Origin: Edaphochlamys debaryana
Lineage: Eukaryota; Chlorophyta; Chlorophyceae; Chlamydomonadales
NCBI GenBank assembly: GCA_016858145.1
Contig: JAEHOE010000031.1
Coordinates: 930,001 to 994,000 of the forward strand
Length of the DNA stretch: 64,000 nucleotides
Reading direction: 5' to 3'
Part shown: piece after piece, positions 55,701 to 64,000 of the stretch
How positions within the stretch are numbered: position 1 is the first letter of the stretch
Layout: every line of letters begins with the position of its first letter
Translations under genes and position numbers: made by a program
Notes under the pieces: generated by a model
Database searches by the model: none
Told to the model about the DNA's origin: nothing
Seen by the model: the letters and a program-made list of their open reading frames with translations, nothing else

Positions 55701-58700
55701 AAGTGTCCTGCGAAGGCGACGGAACGGCATCAATTGAGCACGGTCTGTCCGGTTGTTCCGGGGTGGTTGGGTCCAACTGCGCTGCAGGTGCGAGCCTCCT
55801 AGGCCGGGCGCCGACTGGGGTTTGGGTAGGGCCCCGAGCTAGGCCCGTTAAGGGAGCAGCAGGCGAGGCGCTTCAGCCCCTCCCTTCCCCGCTGCAAAGT
55901 ACGGACCTTGAGGTAGTCCCAGAAGCCCATGCCGAAGAGCTTGACCGCCATTTCCAGCGTGAATAGGCCCGTGAATACGTAGTTGGCGATTTTCTACGAG
56001 AGGCAGGGGGGGGGGGTGGCAGGGTTCGCGACACGGTGCACTTGGACCATAATCATCCCGAAGGCTGGACCCCACTTGGCTTGAACCCGGCCTCTTGAAC
56101 CGGCGGGGATAGTTTGCTACTCAGAAGGTGCGCATCGCATTTTCTAGGAAAGGTAAGGAGGTAGCAGAGGTAAGGAAGGAGGCAGAAGGTTGGCCTTGGA
56201 GCACGCGTGAACAGGAGACGCAGGTGCACAGAGAGCGATGCAGACGTGTGTGCGGTTGAGTACGGAGGAGGTATGAACGAAGGGACTTGGGACCATGCAC
56301 GCTAGCCTTGACTCACCAGCGCCTGCGCGTAGCCGGCGCTCATGCCGTCGTACTCCATGGCCAGAACGACAGTGTTGGCCACGATGACGGCCAGCATGAC
56401 GTACGAGAATGTGTCGGACGAGACCAGTATCCGTGCGCGGAACATGGCGCGCAGGTGCAGCCGGCGCAGCGGCGGCTCGCCAGCCACGAAGTCGTCAAAC
56501 TCCTGCGAGCGTGTTAGGAGGTTCGGCGGAGGATAAGCGAATGCAGAAGAGAGGCAGTAGAAATACAACCACAGAACACAGGCCGCCCGTCAGGATCGGC
56601 AGGTAAAGCTGGTATTGACGGTCCTTCCAAACCATGTGAAGGGCCCCCGAGGCTTACCGCTGGGTCCATCATCATGGCCGCAATCTCGAGGTTCCCGCCC
56701 AGCAGCGCCTGCAGGAGGGGCCGCAAGGAGTGATGAGCGCAAGGCGTCAAGCCAGGTCCCGCCCGTGGTCCCCATCGGCGCACCCGTCCTCGTCTGTCTG
56801 CGTCGACACCCGACACCGAGCCCCCAAGGACACCAATGCCCGATGCCCCGCCCCTGGCACCGCGCATCCCCAGCCCAAGGCCACCAAACACAACAGGGCC
56901 GATGCTGTCCCAGCCTGCTGCTTACCTGAGGGTCGCTGGTCATGCCCATGGACCCATTGACACTGCCGCCCTGCACGCTGCCCTGCATGCTGCCGCGGAA
57001 ACCCAACTGGCTGCCGCGCGGGCCGTGCGGCGACGGAAAGACGCCGCTGCGCCGCTGCTGCGTCCCCAGAGGCCCCAGCGCACTGGGGCGGTGCGGGTGC
57101 CTGCCCGGCACGCCGTGCGCGCGGGGCGAGTTGCCCAGAGTGCTGTTCTTGAGGGCAGATGGGGGGTGCGCCCCCACGCCCTCCGCAACTGGGCCCGGGC
57201 CAGAGGTGGAGTTGGGTGCCGAGCTGGAGACAGGGTCCGTGTGGGGTGATGGGTCGTGGCTGGCAAGAGCGAAGGGCGACTGGATGGGCGTCGGGGACGG
57301 GCCTCTGGCAGACGCTTGCGCGGATCCTCCTAGGCTCGAGGACGGCCGGCGGTCGTTGGACGGCCGCCGTGCAATCGCGGCGAGGCTCATCTCCGGTGTG
57401 GGCGCCGCCGACCCTGGCCCCGAACCCGCTTTGCCGTCCAACGCCTCGGCGTGTGCGGCAGGAGCTGCCGACGGCGCGGAAGGCAGGTCGCACGAGGCCC
57501 TGACACCATTGCTGTCCGCGACCCTGCCAGCAGCCGCCGCCAGCTCGACGTCACCACCCCGCGGCGGCGTCGGGGCCGTCAGGCCCAGCTTCGCCAGCGG
57601 CAGCGGCGGCGGCCGGTCCCCAAGCGATGACCGGCGGCGGCTGCCGTCCGCTGCCGCCGCTGTAGGCGTGCTGCCGCCGCCGCTCGCGCCGTAGCCCACC
57701 GCTGCTGCTGCAGCCGCTGCTGCCGCTGCCTCCTGCGCGCGCTGCTGCTCTACTGCCGCCACGACGTCGGCGTACCGGGCCTCCTGCGCCTTGGTATCCC
57801 CCGCGTCCCCTGCCTCAGCCGGCGCCTTGACTAATGCCAGAGCCTGCGGCTCCTGGCCCGGCACCGTCACTTGCTGATGCAGCGCCGCTGCCCCCGAGCT
57901 CCGCGGGCTGCGCTGCGTCCCCTCGCCACCACCCGAGTGCTGAGCCTGCTTCGCGGTCTGCGAGGCGGCGGTGGCGGCTGCCACCAGCGCCAGCGCGTGC
58001 GATGCGTGCTGCCCCACCTCCGCGTTGGACCGGGACACAGACGACAGCTGCGACATGCGGCTGGAGATGAGGTTGGCGATGGTGCCGTTCAGGGAGTGCG
58101 CCTGCGCGAAGCAGGTTGGGGGGCAGCATGTATGGCGGCGTGCGCAGGGCAGGAGCCAGAAGGGCCTCGCCAGGGAACGGAGTGCGGGGCAGGAGCCGGA
58201 GGATGCTGGTATGCAAGGGTTTGGCAAGCCAGGGCGGCGGCAAGGACACTGCTGGTTCAACCTCAGCGGGGGGTCCCCAACAGCACACCTGGGAGCGCTT
58301 GGCGCTGTACTCGCTGAACTTGGTCTTGACGGCCGTGAAGAGCGTGATGACGCTGTTGCGCCGGCCCTTGCTCTTGCCCGCGTTGCGCTGCAGGCGGGGG
58401 AGCACATCGCACCGCCACAGGGCCCCCAGCCGGCGTGTCGGCAACCTCCTGACCAGCATTGCTCCTCACTCAGCCCAAAGCAGCCCAAAGAAGAACCCCT
58501 AGCAGAACTCCTGAATGACACGCTCTCAAGACGCCTCCCCAGTAAGGGTTACTCACCGCACGGAATGCCGTCTGTGCCCTCGCAAACTTGATCTTGAGCA
58601 CCGCCAGGAAGAGGTTGACGAGCACGTAGGCCCCGATGGACACGAGCAGGATGTAGTAGATTACGGCCACCGGGTTGGTATTGTCGGTGGTGCGGTAGAA

Positions 58701-61700
58701 CGCGAAGGACCAGCCCGTGACCGTGATGCACTGGAACACGGTGAGCATGGCGAGGCCCACGTTGTCGAAGCCGGCAATGTTCACGGCGTTGTTGTAGGGC
58801 GTGATCTGGAGGGGCGAGGGGAGGTGGAAGGGGCGGGTGGAGTACATGGTTGGGTGCTAGCACGGGGCACTCAACTTGTCGGCTCCTCAGTTGCCTCAAA
58901 TTGTAGTGCAACACTACCGATGCACAGACCGCTGGTACCCCGCCTAGGCCCCTCATCACCCCGAGGCATGCGCTAACGCCTGCAACCAAGCGCCCATGAT
59001 CCTCCACGGTGTTGAAAGGACATCGCCAGGCCCCGAAGTGCTCACGTCGCAGGTGTAGTTGGCGGGGCAGGTGCGCCAGTTGCCGCAGCCCAGCATGTCG
59101 GGGTCCTGATCGCTCTCCTCGGGCAGGCCGGTAACCACGTCGTAGCACTTTTGGTGGTAGATGGAAGCGTACAGGTTGGTGCCGGCCACCGCAAACACAA
59201 ACATGAAGAGTAGCATCAGGCCCACGGCCGAGCCCAGCAGCGGCACGGCCTGGCGGGGAACCGCGGAGGGAGAGCGGGCGGCTCACGTTAGGGACGTTCA
59301 GGAGCGGGCGGTTAGGGACAAGGGCCGGTCTGGTTCACAAGGCAGTTGCGTACAGTACAGGCAGGAAGCGGGTTACCCTGGGCTACTGGTTACGGGACAT
59401 CTAAGTGAGCTCTGCTCCCACCTCGAGGAAGCAGACCACGATGGCCCTCAGCGCCTCGAACCGCGTCACAGTGCGCAGCGGCCTCAGCGCACGCAGCGCC
59501 CTCAGCGCCCGCACACCGCTGCTGCTCGAGGAGTCGCCCACCTGCAGTCGGGCGCGGTAGGGCGCGAGAGACAACCCAAGGGCAGCTTCGATACCGGTAT
59601 GGCAACCCCGAGCCTACAGAGAGCTGCCTACAACACCTCCTCCACAACGCCGGCCCCACAACCAGAAGCTGCAGGGTGCGCACCGGGATGAATGCCACGT
59701 ATCCGGCCAGGACCATGCTCGCATCGAAGATGTTCCAGGGGTGGCGCAGGTACTGGTGCGGCCCGCCCAGCGCCACGATGCGCAGCAGCATCTCCACCGT
59801 GAACACGATGTTGAAGGCGGCCTCTGTGGAAGGTCGGGTGGGGGCAGACAGGAGATGGGGTGGGGGCAGAGACGGGTAGAGGGAGCAGTTGGCTTGTCCA
59901 CGGAGGTTGTAGGTTGGGGACCGGGCGTTGTAAGCCCTGGGTGCGGGGGCAGCCGCCGTAAATGCCCGTGTTGACCCTGGTGGTTGTGCTCCCTCCTCCA
60001 CATGTCGTTACCACTCACCCGCCCAGAAGAGGTTGTGGTTCCAGCTGCTCCCCTCGTCCTCCGTGGGGCGGTACAGCGCCAGCGTGATCTAAGAGGGGCA
60101 GACAAGGAGGCGGGGCAGGCGCGGGCAAGGCAGGGAGGGCCACGTGGGTGGCTAGTGAGTCTAGCCTCATACCGGTAGGCAGCCAGCGAACGCAGCGGGC
60201 CTTGAGATCGTGGCAGTACGGTCAGAGCTACAAACTACACGCTCACCTAGCACCCATGACCTGTCACGTGTGCAGTCTCGCACAATTCACGATCATATCA
60301 TACATCCCTCTCACCATGTTTCCGAAGATGACCAACACCACGATCATCTCAAAGTCCGGGTGCCCGCAGAAGCGTGCCGCCCACCGCCGCGGCGCACTGT
60401 ACGACGCCAACTCCTGCTCGTCCACGTCGTACGTGCCCTCCCGGCCCAGGTTTAGCGTGGAGGCGTTGGAGCCGGCCGTGTCGGGCCGGCCAGAGCCCCT
60501 TGGCTTCCCCGAGCCATCCCGACCTTCATTTGCCCCGTCCCCGGCCGTGCCAGGCTTTCCGTCTGGGAACGCGCCCACAACCGAGGCCTGTGACTGCATG
60601 AGCAAGGGCTGCGTTGCCAGCATGAGAACAGGCCGGGGCGTCGTGAGCTTTGGCGGGCCCCCGAGCGCGTCGGCGGCGGCTTTGCCGTCCACGTCGCCTC
60701 GGCGCAGGCTGGCCACGGGGCTGACCGCAACGCCCAAGCCCTTGCTGGCCTGAACGGCATCCCGCGGACTGTCCGGCCGGTGCTGCAGGTCCGAGGGGCC
60801 TCGGCCGGGCGCCCCCGGAGTGCCGCCGCCTCGGTCCCCGCCGTCGATCCCGGCGCCAGGGGCATGGCCGTGGCGGGAGCCCGGTTCCTCCTCCTGCACC
60901 TCTCCCGGCTCAACCACAGGCGCCAGTACGGGGTGCGCCTGTGGGTGCGGCGGCGGGTGGGAGGGCCCGGCCCCAGGCACGGGCCCGTGGTTCTGCCCTA
61001 GCGGCCCATGGCCCCCGTGATTCCCGTGCCCGTGCAGCCAGTCCGACATGGCAGGCCCGTAGCCGCTGTTGGAGGATATGCGGCTCGCACGGCCGCCGTC
61101 GTGGCTGCCCAACAGCCGCTCTGGCAGTTGCCGAGGGCTGGGGCCCGCGGCGCTGCCGGCTTCGCTGCTGCGCGTAGTCGGGACTCCGCCGCTCTCGCCA
61201 GGGTGGTCGCGGCGGGCACTCCCGGCAGCCCGTGCGGCATCCAGGCTGAGGCGCTTGCTGCCCCCGACCGCCTCCGTGCCGCGGCGCAGGCTGCCCAACA
61301 TGCCAGCTAGGGGAGCCGCTTGAGAGAAACCCGGGCCGCTCGACTGGGGCACCTCGGCCCCCTCCTCGCCAGGCTGCGCCGGGCGTCCATCCTGGCCCTG
61401 CCCACGGCCCTGAACCACGCGTGGCACAGCTGCAAAGGGTCGGGTGGGTAGAGGGGCGAGAGGTGGGCGATTGTGGGAAGCCGACGGGTCAGCCACACAA
61501 GCCTTGAGGCCGCCCAACGTGGACAGGTGAGACTCGACAGGTGTTCCGAGTGGGGGTTGGGGCAAGTCCTCCCAGAGCTGGCACGCCTGGCACGTCAAGC
61601 CCAACAAGCAACCCTAGTTTCGTTCACGCCGCCATCAGTGGCACCCCTCCTAGCGCCCTGCCCTTAGGTCCCGCCAGCGCCTACCGCCATGTCCGCCACT

Positions 61701-62075
61701 AGCGTGCGTCGCCCGGACGGGTCAAACCTTCCCCAGTAGCCCCTTAAACTCCTCTTGGGCGTGCTATGTCCCTATCTACTTCGTATGAGTTCCCTTACAG
61801 ACCCGAAACTTACGCACGCGGACGCGCTCCGCGACCCTGCGGCCGGCCTCCTCCTCCTTGGCTGCTCGGAGCCGTGCGCGCTGCTTTGCTGTAGGGTCAG
61901 CATCGAGTACGTCTTTCACATCCGTTACACATCCTCGCTTTGCCTCCTCCTCGACAAGAGCCCGAAATAGCTCGTGAGCCCCGTCGGAATTGTCTCGGGG
62001 CGCATCTCGCGCTGAGGTGGCTGACGACGCGTTGCTAGTGCTGCGTCGCGCCCTGTCACGCACACCCGGCCCCAT
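43724..62075 (-). CDS. Four-domain voltage-gated cation channel alpha-1 subunit (calcium-channel-like) with non-EEEE filter
   Basis: Coding-order exons: 62075-61814, 61429-60315, 60088-60019, 59823-59684, 59541-59422, 59249-59046, 58805-58557, 58387-58289, 58101-56926, 56708-56658, 56502-56317, 55993-55907, 55707-55619, 55485-55341, 55183-55076, 54966-54799, 54669-51150, 51042-50775, 50583-50466, 50293-50207, 50034-49972, 49820-49627, 49420-49305, 49080-48945, 48808-48679, 48505-48302, 48133-48047, 47860-47711, 47492-47380, 47290-47257, 47023-46892, 46772-46602, 46360-46218, 45983-45869, 45623-45519, 45187-43724; about 3,872 residues. Four repeats each have S1-S6 and an Arg-rich S4 (RALRALRALRPLR; ALRAFRALRLLKAFR; LRVLRALKPLRLLTR; MRILRIFRLQRLLRVMR). 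Filter positions: CITVTGW, ILTLENY, ATLNGYS, ATGDNWT. After IVS6 come an EF-hand/GPHH-like region (DPPLGLGPYADNKEVLR) and an IQ-like basic segment (IQRRWRTRMRANRMRK). Loops I-II and II-III and the tail are very long and Ser/Ala/Pro-rich. The start follows an in-frame TGA directly. Confidence 0.9.
47369..47414 (-). repeat. Perfect 23-bp tandem duplication at the exon 29 donor of the channel gene
   Basis: Two back-to-back copies of a 23-base unit (on the coding strand TTTTTCATGTGGGTCGGGGG plus GAG) each carry a TGTGG|GTCGGG donor. The nearer donor ends exon 29 in phase 0, but exon 30 (YAYVGVLLFGK) needs phase 2, which only the farther donor at 47380 gives. Confidence 0.8.
48509..48678 (-). other. 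GC-AG intron in the channel gene (intron 25)
   Basis: Exon 25 ends AAGCAGCAG and is followed by GCGCGT. Exon 26 starts GAGTGGGTGGAG, joining as LTSKQQ-EWVEL, the expected sequence after IIIS6 in such channels. The only nearby GT is in phase 1 and would break the frame. The intron covers 48506-48678. Confidence 0.7.
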
Positions 62076-62380
62076 TCAGGGCCGGGCCCGAAACGCTATT
62101 GCGATGCGTCCCAGCCTCTCATGGCCGGCGAGCCGCGACTATGCTGTGCAAAGCAAACTCGGGTATCTCAACCGTATGGAAGTCAAAGACACAGAGTTGA
62201 GCGTGGCACAATACGCGGGGTGCTTAAGTTGCAGCCTGCTGACGCTAGATGCAAAAAGAATATGAAGTGCAATCCGGAGTACAGAGCAGTAGAACGGGGC
62301 GGTCTGGCGCCTGGCGGGGCGTCGGCATGATGGCCCTGACCGCGTGCCGGCCCCGGCTTACCCGCCCCAACGCGGGCCCC
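62076..62380. other. Upstream region of the channel gene
   Basis: No gene was recognised. This should contain the promoter and 5' UTR of the minus-strand channel gene, whose ATG at 62075 is directly preceded by an in-frame TGA. No convincing TATA box was identified. Confidence 0.4.
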
Positions 62381-62600
62381 GCTGCCCCTTCCCGCGCAAC
62401 ATAGGCTGTCCTGTCCTAGGACACCTACTCGGCGCTCCCCCTCGCCCGTGCTCCGTGCTGCCCCTTCCCGCGCAACATAGGCTGTCCTAGCACACCCTGC
62501 AGGGGCGCGGCTAAAAGCCCTAGGTGTCCCAGGACAGGACAGGCGCCGTGTAAGGCCCGCACGCAGTAGGTGTCCCAGGACAGGACAGGCGCCGTGGACA
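62381..62600. repeat. Nested direct and inverted short repeats, possible small MITE
   Basis: GCTGCCCCTTCCCGCGCAAC and the following ATAGGCTGTCCT occur at about 62381 and 62457. TAGGTGTCCCAGGACAGGAC and the following AGGCGCCGTG occur at 62521 and 62567. The left block contains GTCCTGTCCTAGGACACCTA, which is nearly the reverse complement of the right block's TAGGTGTCCCAGGACAGGAC, so left and right form an imperfect inverted repeat. I could not define a target duplication. Confidence 0.6.
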
Positions 62601-63215
62601 GGCGCCCCTCCGCCGCTTATTTTGCCTCAGGGTCCTCCCATCGCCTGGCAGATAGGATCGCTGCTACTCCAGCTCTTTCGGCGCTAAGGCGGCTGAACAT
62701 GCGCTTTGGAGGTGTCACATGACATCGACGTCGCAAAGCGCCATCGTCCGAGCTTGCGCGACCGGTGCCCGCTGAGGCCTATGCCAGAGGCCTATGCCTG
62801 GCCTATGCGCCGTGACGGCCCACGCGGCCGAGCCTGGGGCCGCTGGGTGTGTCGATGGCGCTTTGGTGAATTGGTGGCACCCCACCAGGTAGGCCGCCCA
62901 CGACCACGCCCTACGCCCCTCAACCAAGCGCTACGCTGCGTTGATGTCTTCTACCCCACCCCCCTCACGGTCAGGGTCACCTGCCAGCTGGTTCCTGCTC
63001 CTGTCCCTGCCAGCTGAGCAACCGATTTGACAGAGCAGGCCTGCAGCGTTTAGCCTGTCAGCTGGGAGAGTCCGCCGCTGCACTGCCAGCTCCCACCACG
63101 CTCCACAGGACAGATTTCCCAAGCTAGCCTCAGCCCTTAGTCGGACCCCGACTCCTTAGCATACGAGGTTGATGCACCCCTGACAAACTTTCGCTTCCTA
63201 CTGCCTGCTTCAATT
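62601..63215. other. Non-genic stretch
   Basis: No supported gene, RNA or repeat. Short open frames on both strands (for example 62706-63017 plus) have no recognisable family and no intron signals that extend them. Confidence 0.35.
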
Positions 63216-63223
63216 GTTGCCAT

Positions 63224-63630
63224 CAGGGTTGCCAATACGTATCAGTCCCCGCATTGATACGGATACGTATTAATACGGATACGGCCTCTCGCTGCCGGAT
63301 TAATACGGCATGCGGCGCGGGGGTACCGGCCGGGCAGCCGGGGGCCGGCGGCAAGGGGGGGGGGTGCTGGGGTGCTGGGGTGCGTCGGTCGGCAGCTCAG
63401 CCGTCCGTTCCGCCGTAGCCGATGCCCTACGCGTTCCCTGCGCTTCTACGTGAATGCGGAGCGCATTCGCTCGTGCACAAGGCGGCAGAATGGGCTGCCG
63501 TACGCTGCCGTATTAATACGGCTGGGCGCCGCCGTATTAGAGCCGTATTAAGCCATATTAGCGAGGAGGGGGCCGTATTGCGTATTAATACGCGTATTGG
63601 CCCCGGGGGCTGCCGTATTGTGCAACCCTG
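63224..63630. mobile_element. hAT-type non-autonomous element (MITE) with 8-bp target-site duplication
   Basis: The left end reads CAGGGTTGCCAATACG and the right end is the reverse complement of CAGGGTTGCACAATACG, giving terminal inverted repeats of 16-17 bases with one indel. The element is flanked on both sides by GTTGCCAT (63216-63223 and 63631-63638), a perfect 8-base direct duplication. An 8-bp duplication with CAGGG ends is the hAT superfamily signature. At 407 bp there is no room for a transposase, so it is non-autonomous. The interior carries many CGTATTAATACGG-like palindromes and a G-run, in contrast to the GC-rich genome. Confidence 0.9.
63233..63622. repeat. Clustered ATTAATACGG palindromic subrepeats inside the MITE
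   Basis: Copies of GTATTAATACGG or its half-sites occur near 63265, 63300, 63510, 63535, 63548 and 63580. Each full site is self-complementary, so the single strand could fold into multiple hairpins. Confidence 0.75.
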
Positions 63631-63638
63631 GTTGCCAT

Positions 63639-64000
63639 GCCCTGGGCAGCAGGCGGCTGGTTCCCCGAGCCGTGCCCTTTTGCACTCGCTTGCCTGGCAC
63701 CCCTGTTCTTAACCCCTGGCAAATCTGCGGCCTGGTAGAGTGATAGAGGCCTGACCAGCCTTCCCGCTTGACCCAGGTCATTGGGCTCAACTCCAAAGGG
63801 CCGGCCTCGGTTGCTGAGAATGCTGACGGGGGGGGGAGCGGTGGGCTTGCTCCCAGAAGCTCGTTATGCTTCATAACTATCGCCCTACCAGAGCAGCCGT
63901 GCTAGCCATGCCGTGTTGGGGGCTGGCGGCGGCTCAGGGGTGACCTCGGGGCCGGAGCAGGCTTCACTAACTTGCGTTACAGAGACTCCCCCTGCCGGGC
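63639..64000. other. Right-end stretch without recognised genes
   Basis: Nothing supported was found in the last 360 bases. A G-run lies near 63829-63838. Any gene extending from outside the window is not recognisable here. Confidence 0.35.

Noticed and set aside
62706..63017. 103-residue plus-strand frame right of the channel gene
   Set aside because: No recognised domain, no upstream or downstream exons, and composition typical of GC-rich intergenic DNA.

Overview
The window looks like nuclear DNA of a volvocine green alga (Chlamydomonas/Volvox lineage). It has very high GC, short GT-AG introns every 100-300 bases, alanine/glycine/proline homopolymer runs in coding sequence, proline-rich extracellular spacers, SRCR-domain secreted proteins and a four-domain voltage-gated channel. 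That assignment is an inference from style and gene content. No prokaryotic signals such as operons were seen. I rebuilt every gene exon by exon and checked that all intron phases close, so each model below is one continuous reading frame unless a break is stated.

Layout: (1) 25-630, minus: tubulin-folding cofactor A, 3 exons. (2) 2021-14181, plus: a 16-exon, about 2,817-residue plant-type ubiquitin C-terminal-hydrolase-related protein carrying an unusual Pro/Gly/Met/His-rich insert of about 850 residues. Genes 1 and 2 are divergent and share a 1.4 kb upstream region. (3) 15465-20903, 22157-29196 and 30555-36303, all plus: a tandem array of three secreted SRCR paralogues with 18, 26 and 19 exons. 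They share signal peptide, proline-rich stalk, four SRCR-like modules and a Tyr/Gly/Pro repeat tail. The third carries one in-frame TAG where the others have the Trp of the WGT motif. (4) 37122-40120, plus: an 11-exon membrane-anchored or secreted protein with a PAN/Apple-like cysteine module joined to a cyclophilin-like domain. (5) 40121-43723: non-genic, with two 415-bp direct repeats. (6) 43724-62075, minus: a 36-exon, about 3,872-residue four-domain voltage-gated cation channel alpha subunit with GPHH and IQ regions. Its selectivity-filter positions read Thr/Glu/Asn/Asp instead of the calcium-channel EEEE. (7) 62076-64000: non-genic, with nested short repeats and a well-defined hAT-type MITE (16-17 bp terminal inverted repeats, perfect 8-bp target duplication).

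The genes do not form a pathway. The main coherent unit is the SRCR array, probably extracellular matrix or cell-surface recognition proteins made by tandem duplication. The points most worth follow-up are the channel filter, the single nonsense codon in SRCR copy 3, the recurring GC-AG introns, the frame-critical 23-bp duplication in channel exon 29, and the hAT MITE. Coordinates were counted by hand. Exon lengths satisfy all phase constraints, but an occasional one-base error is possible.
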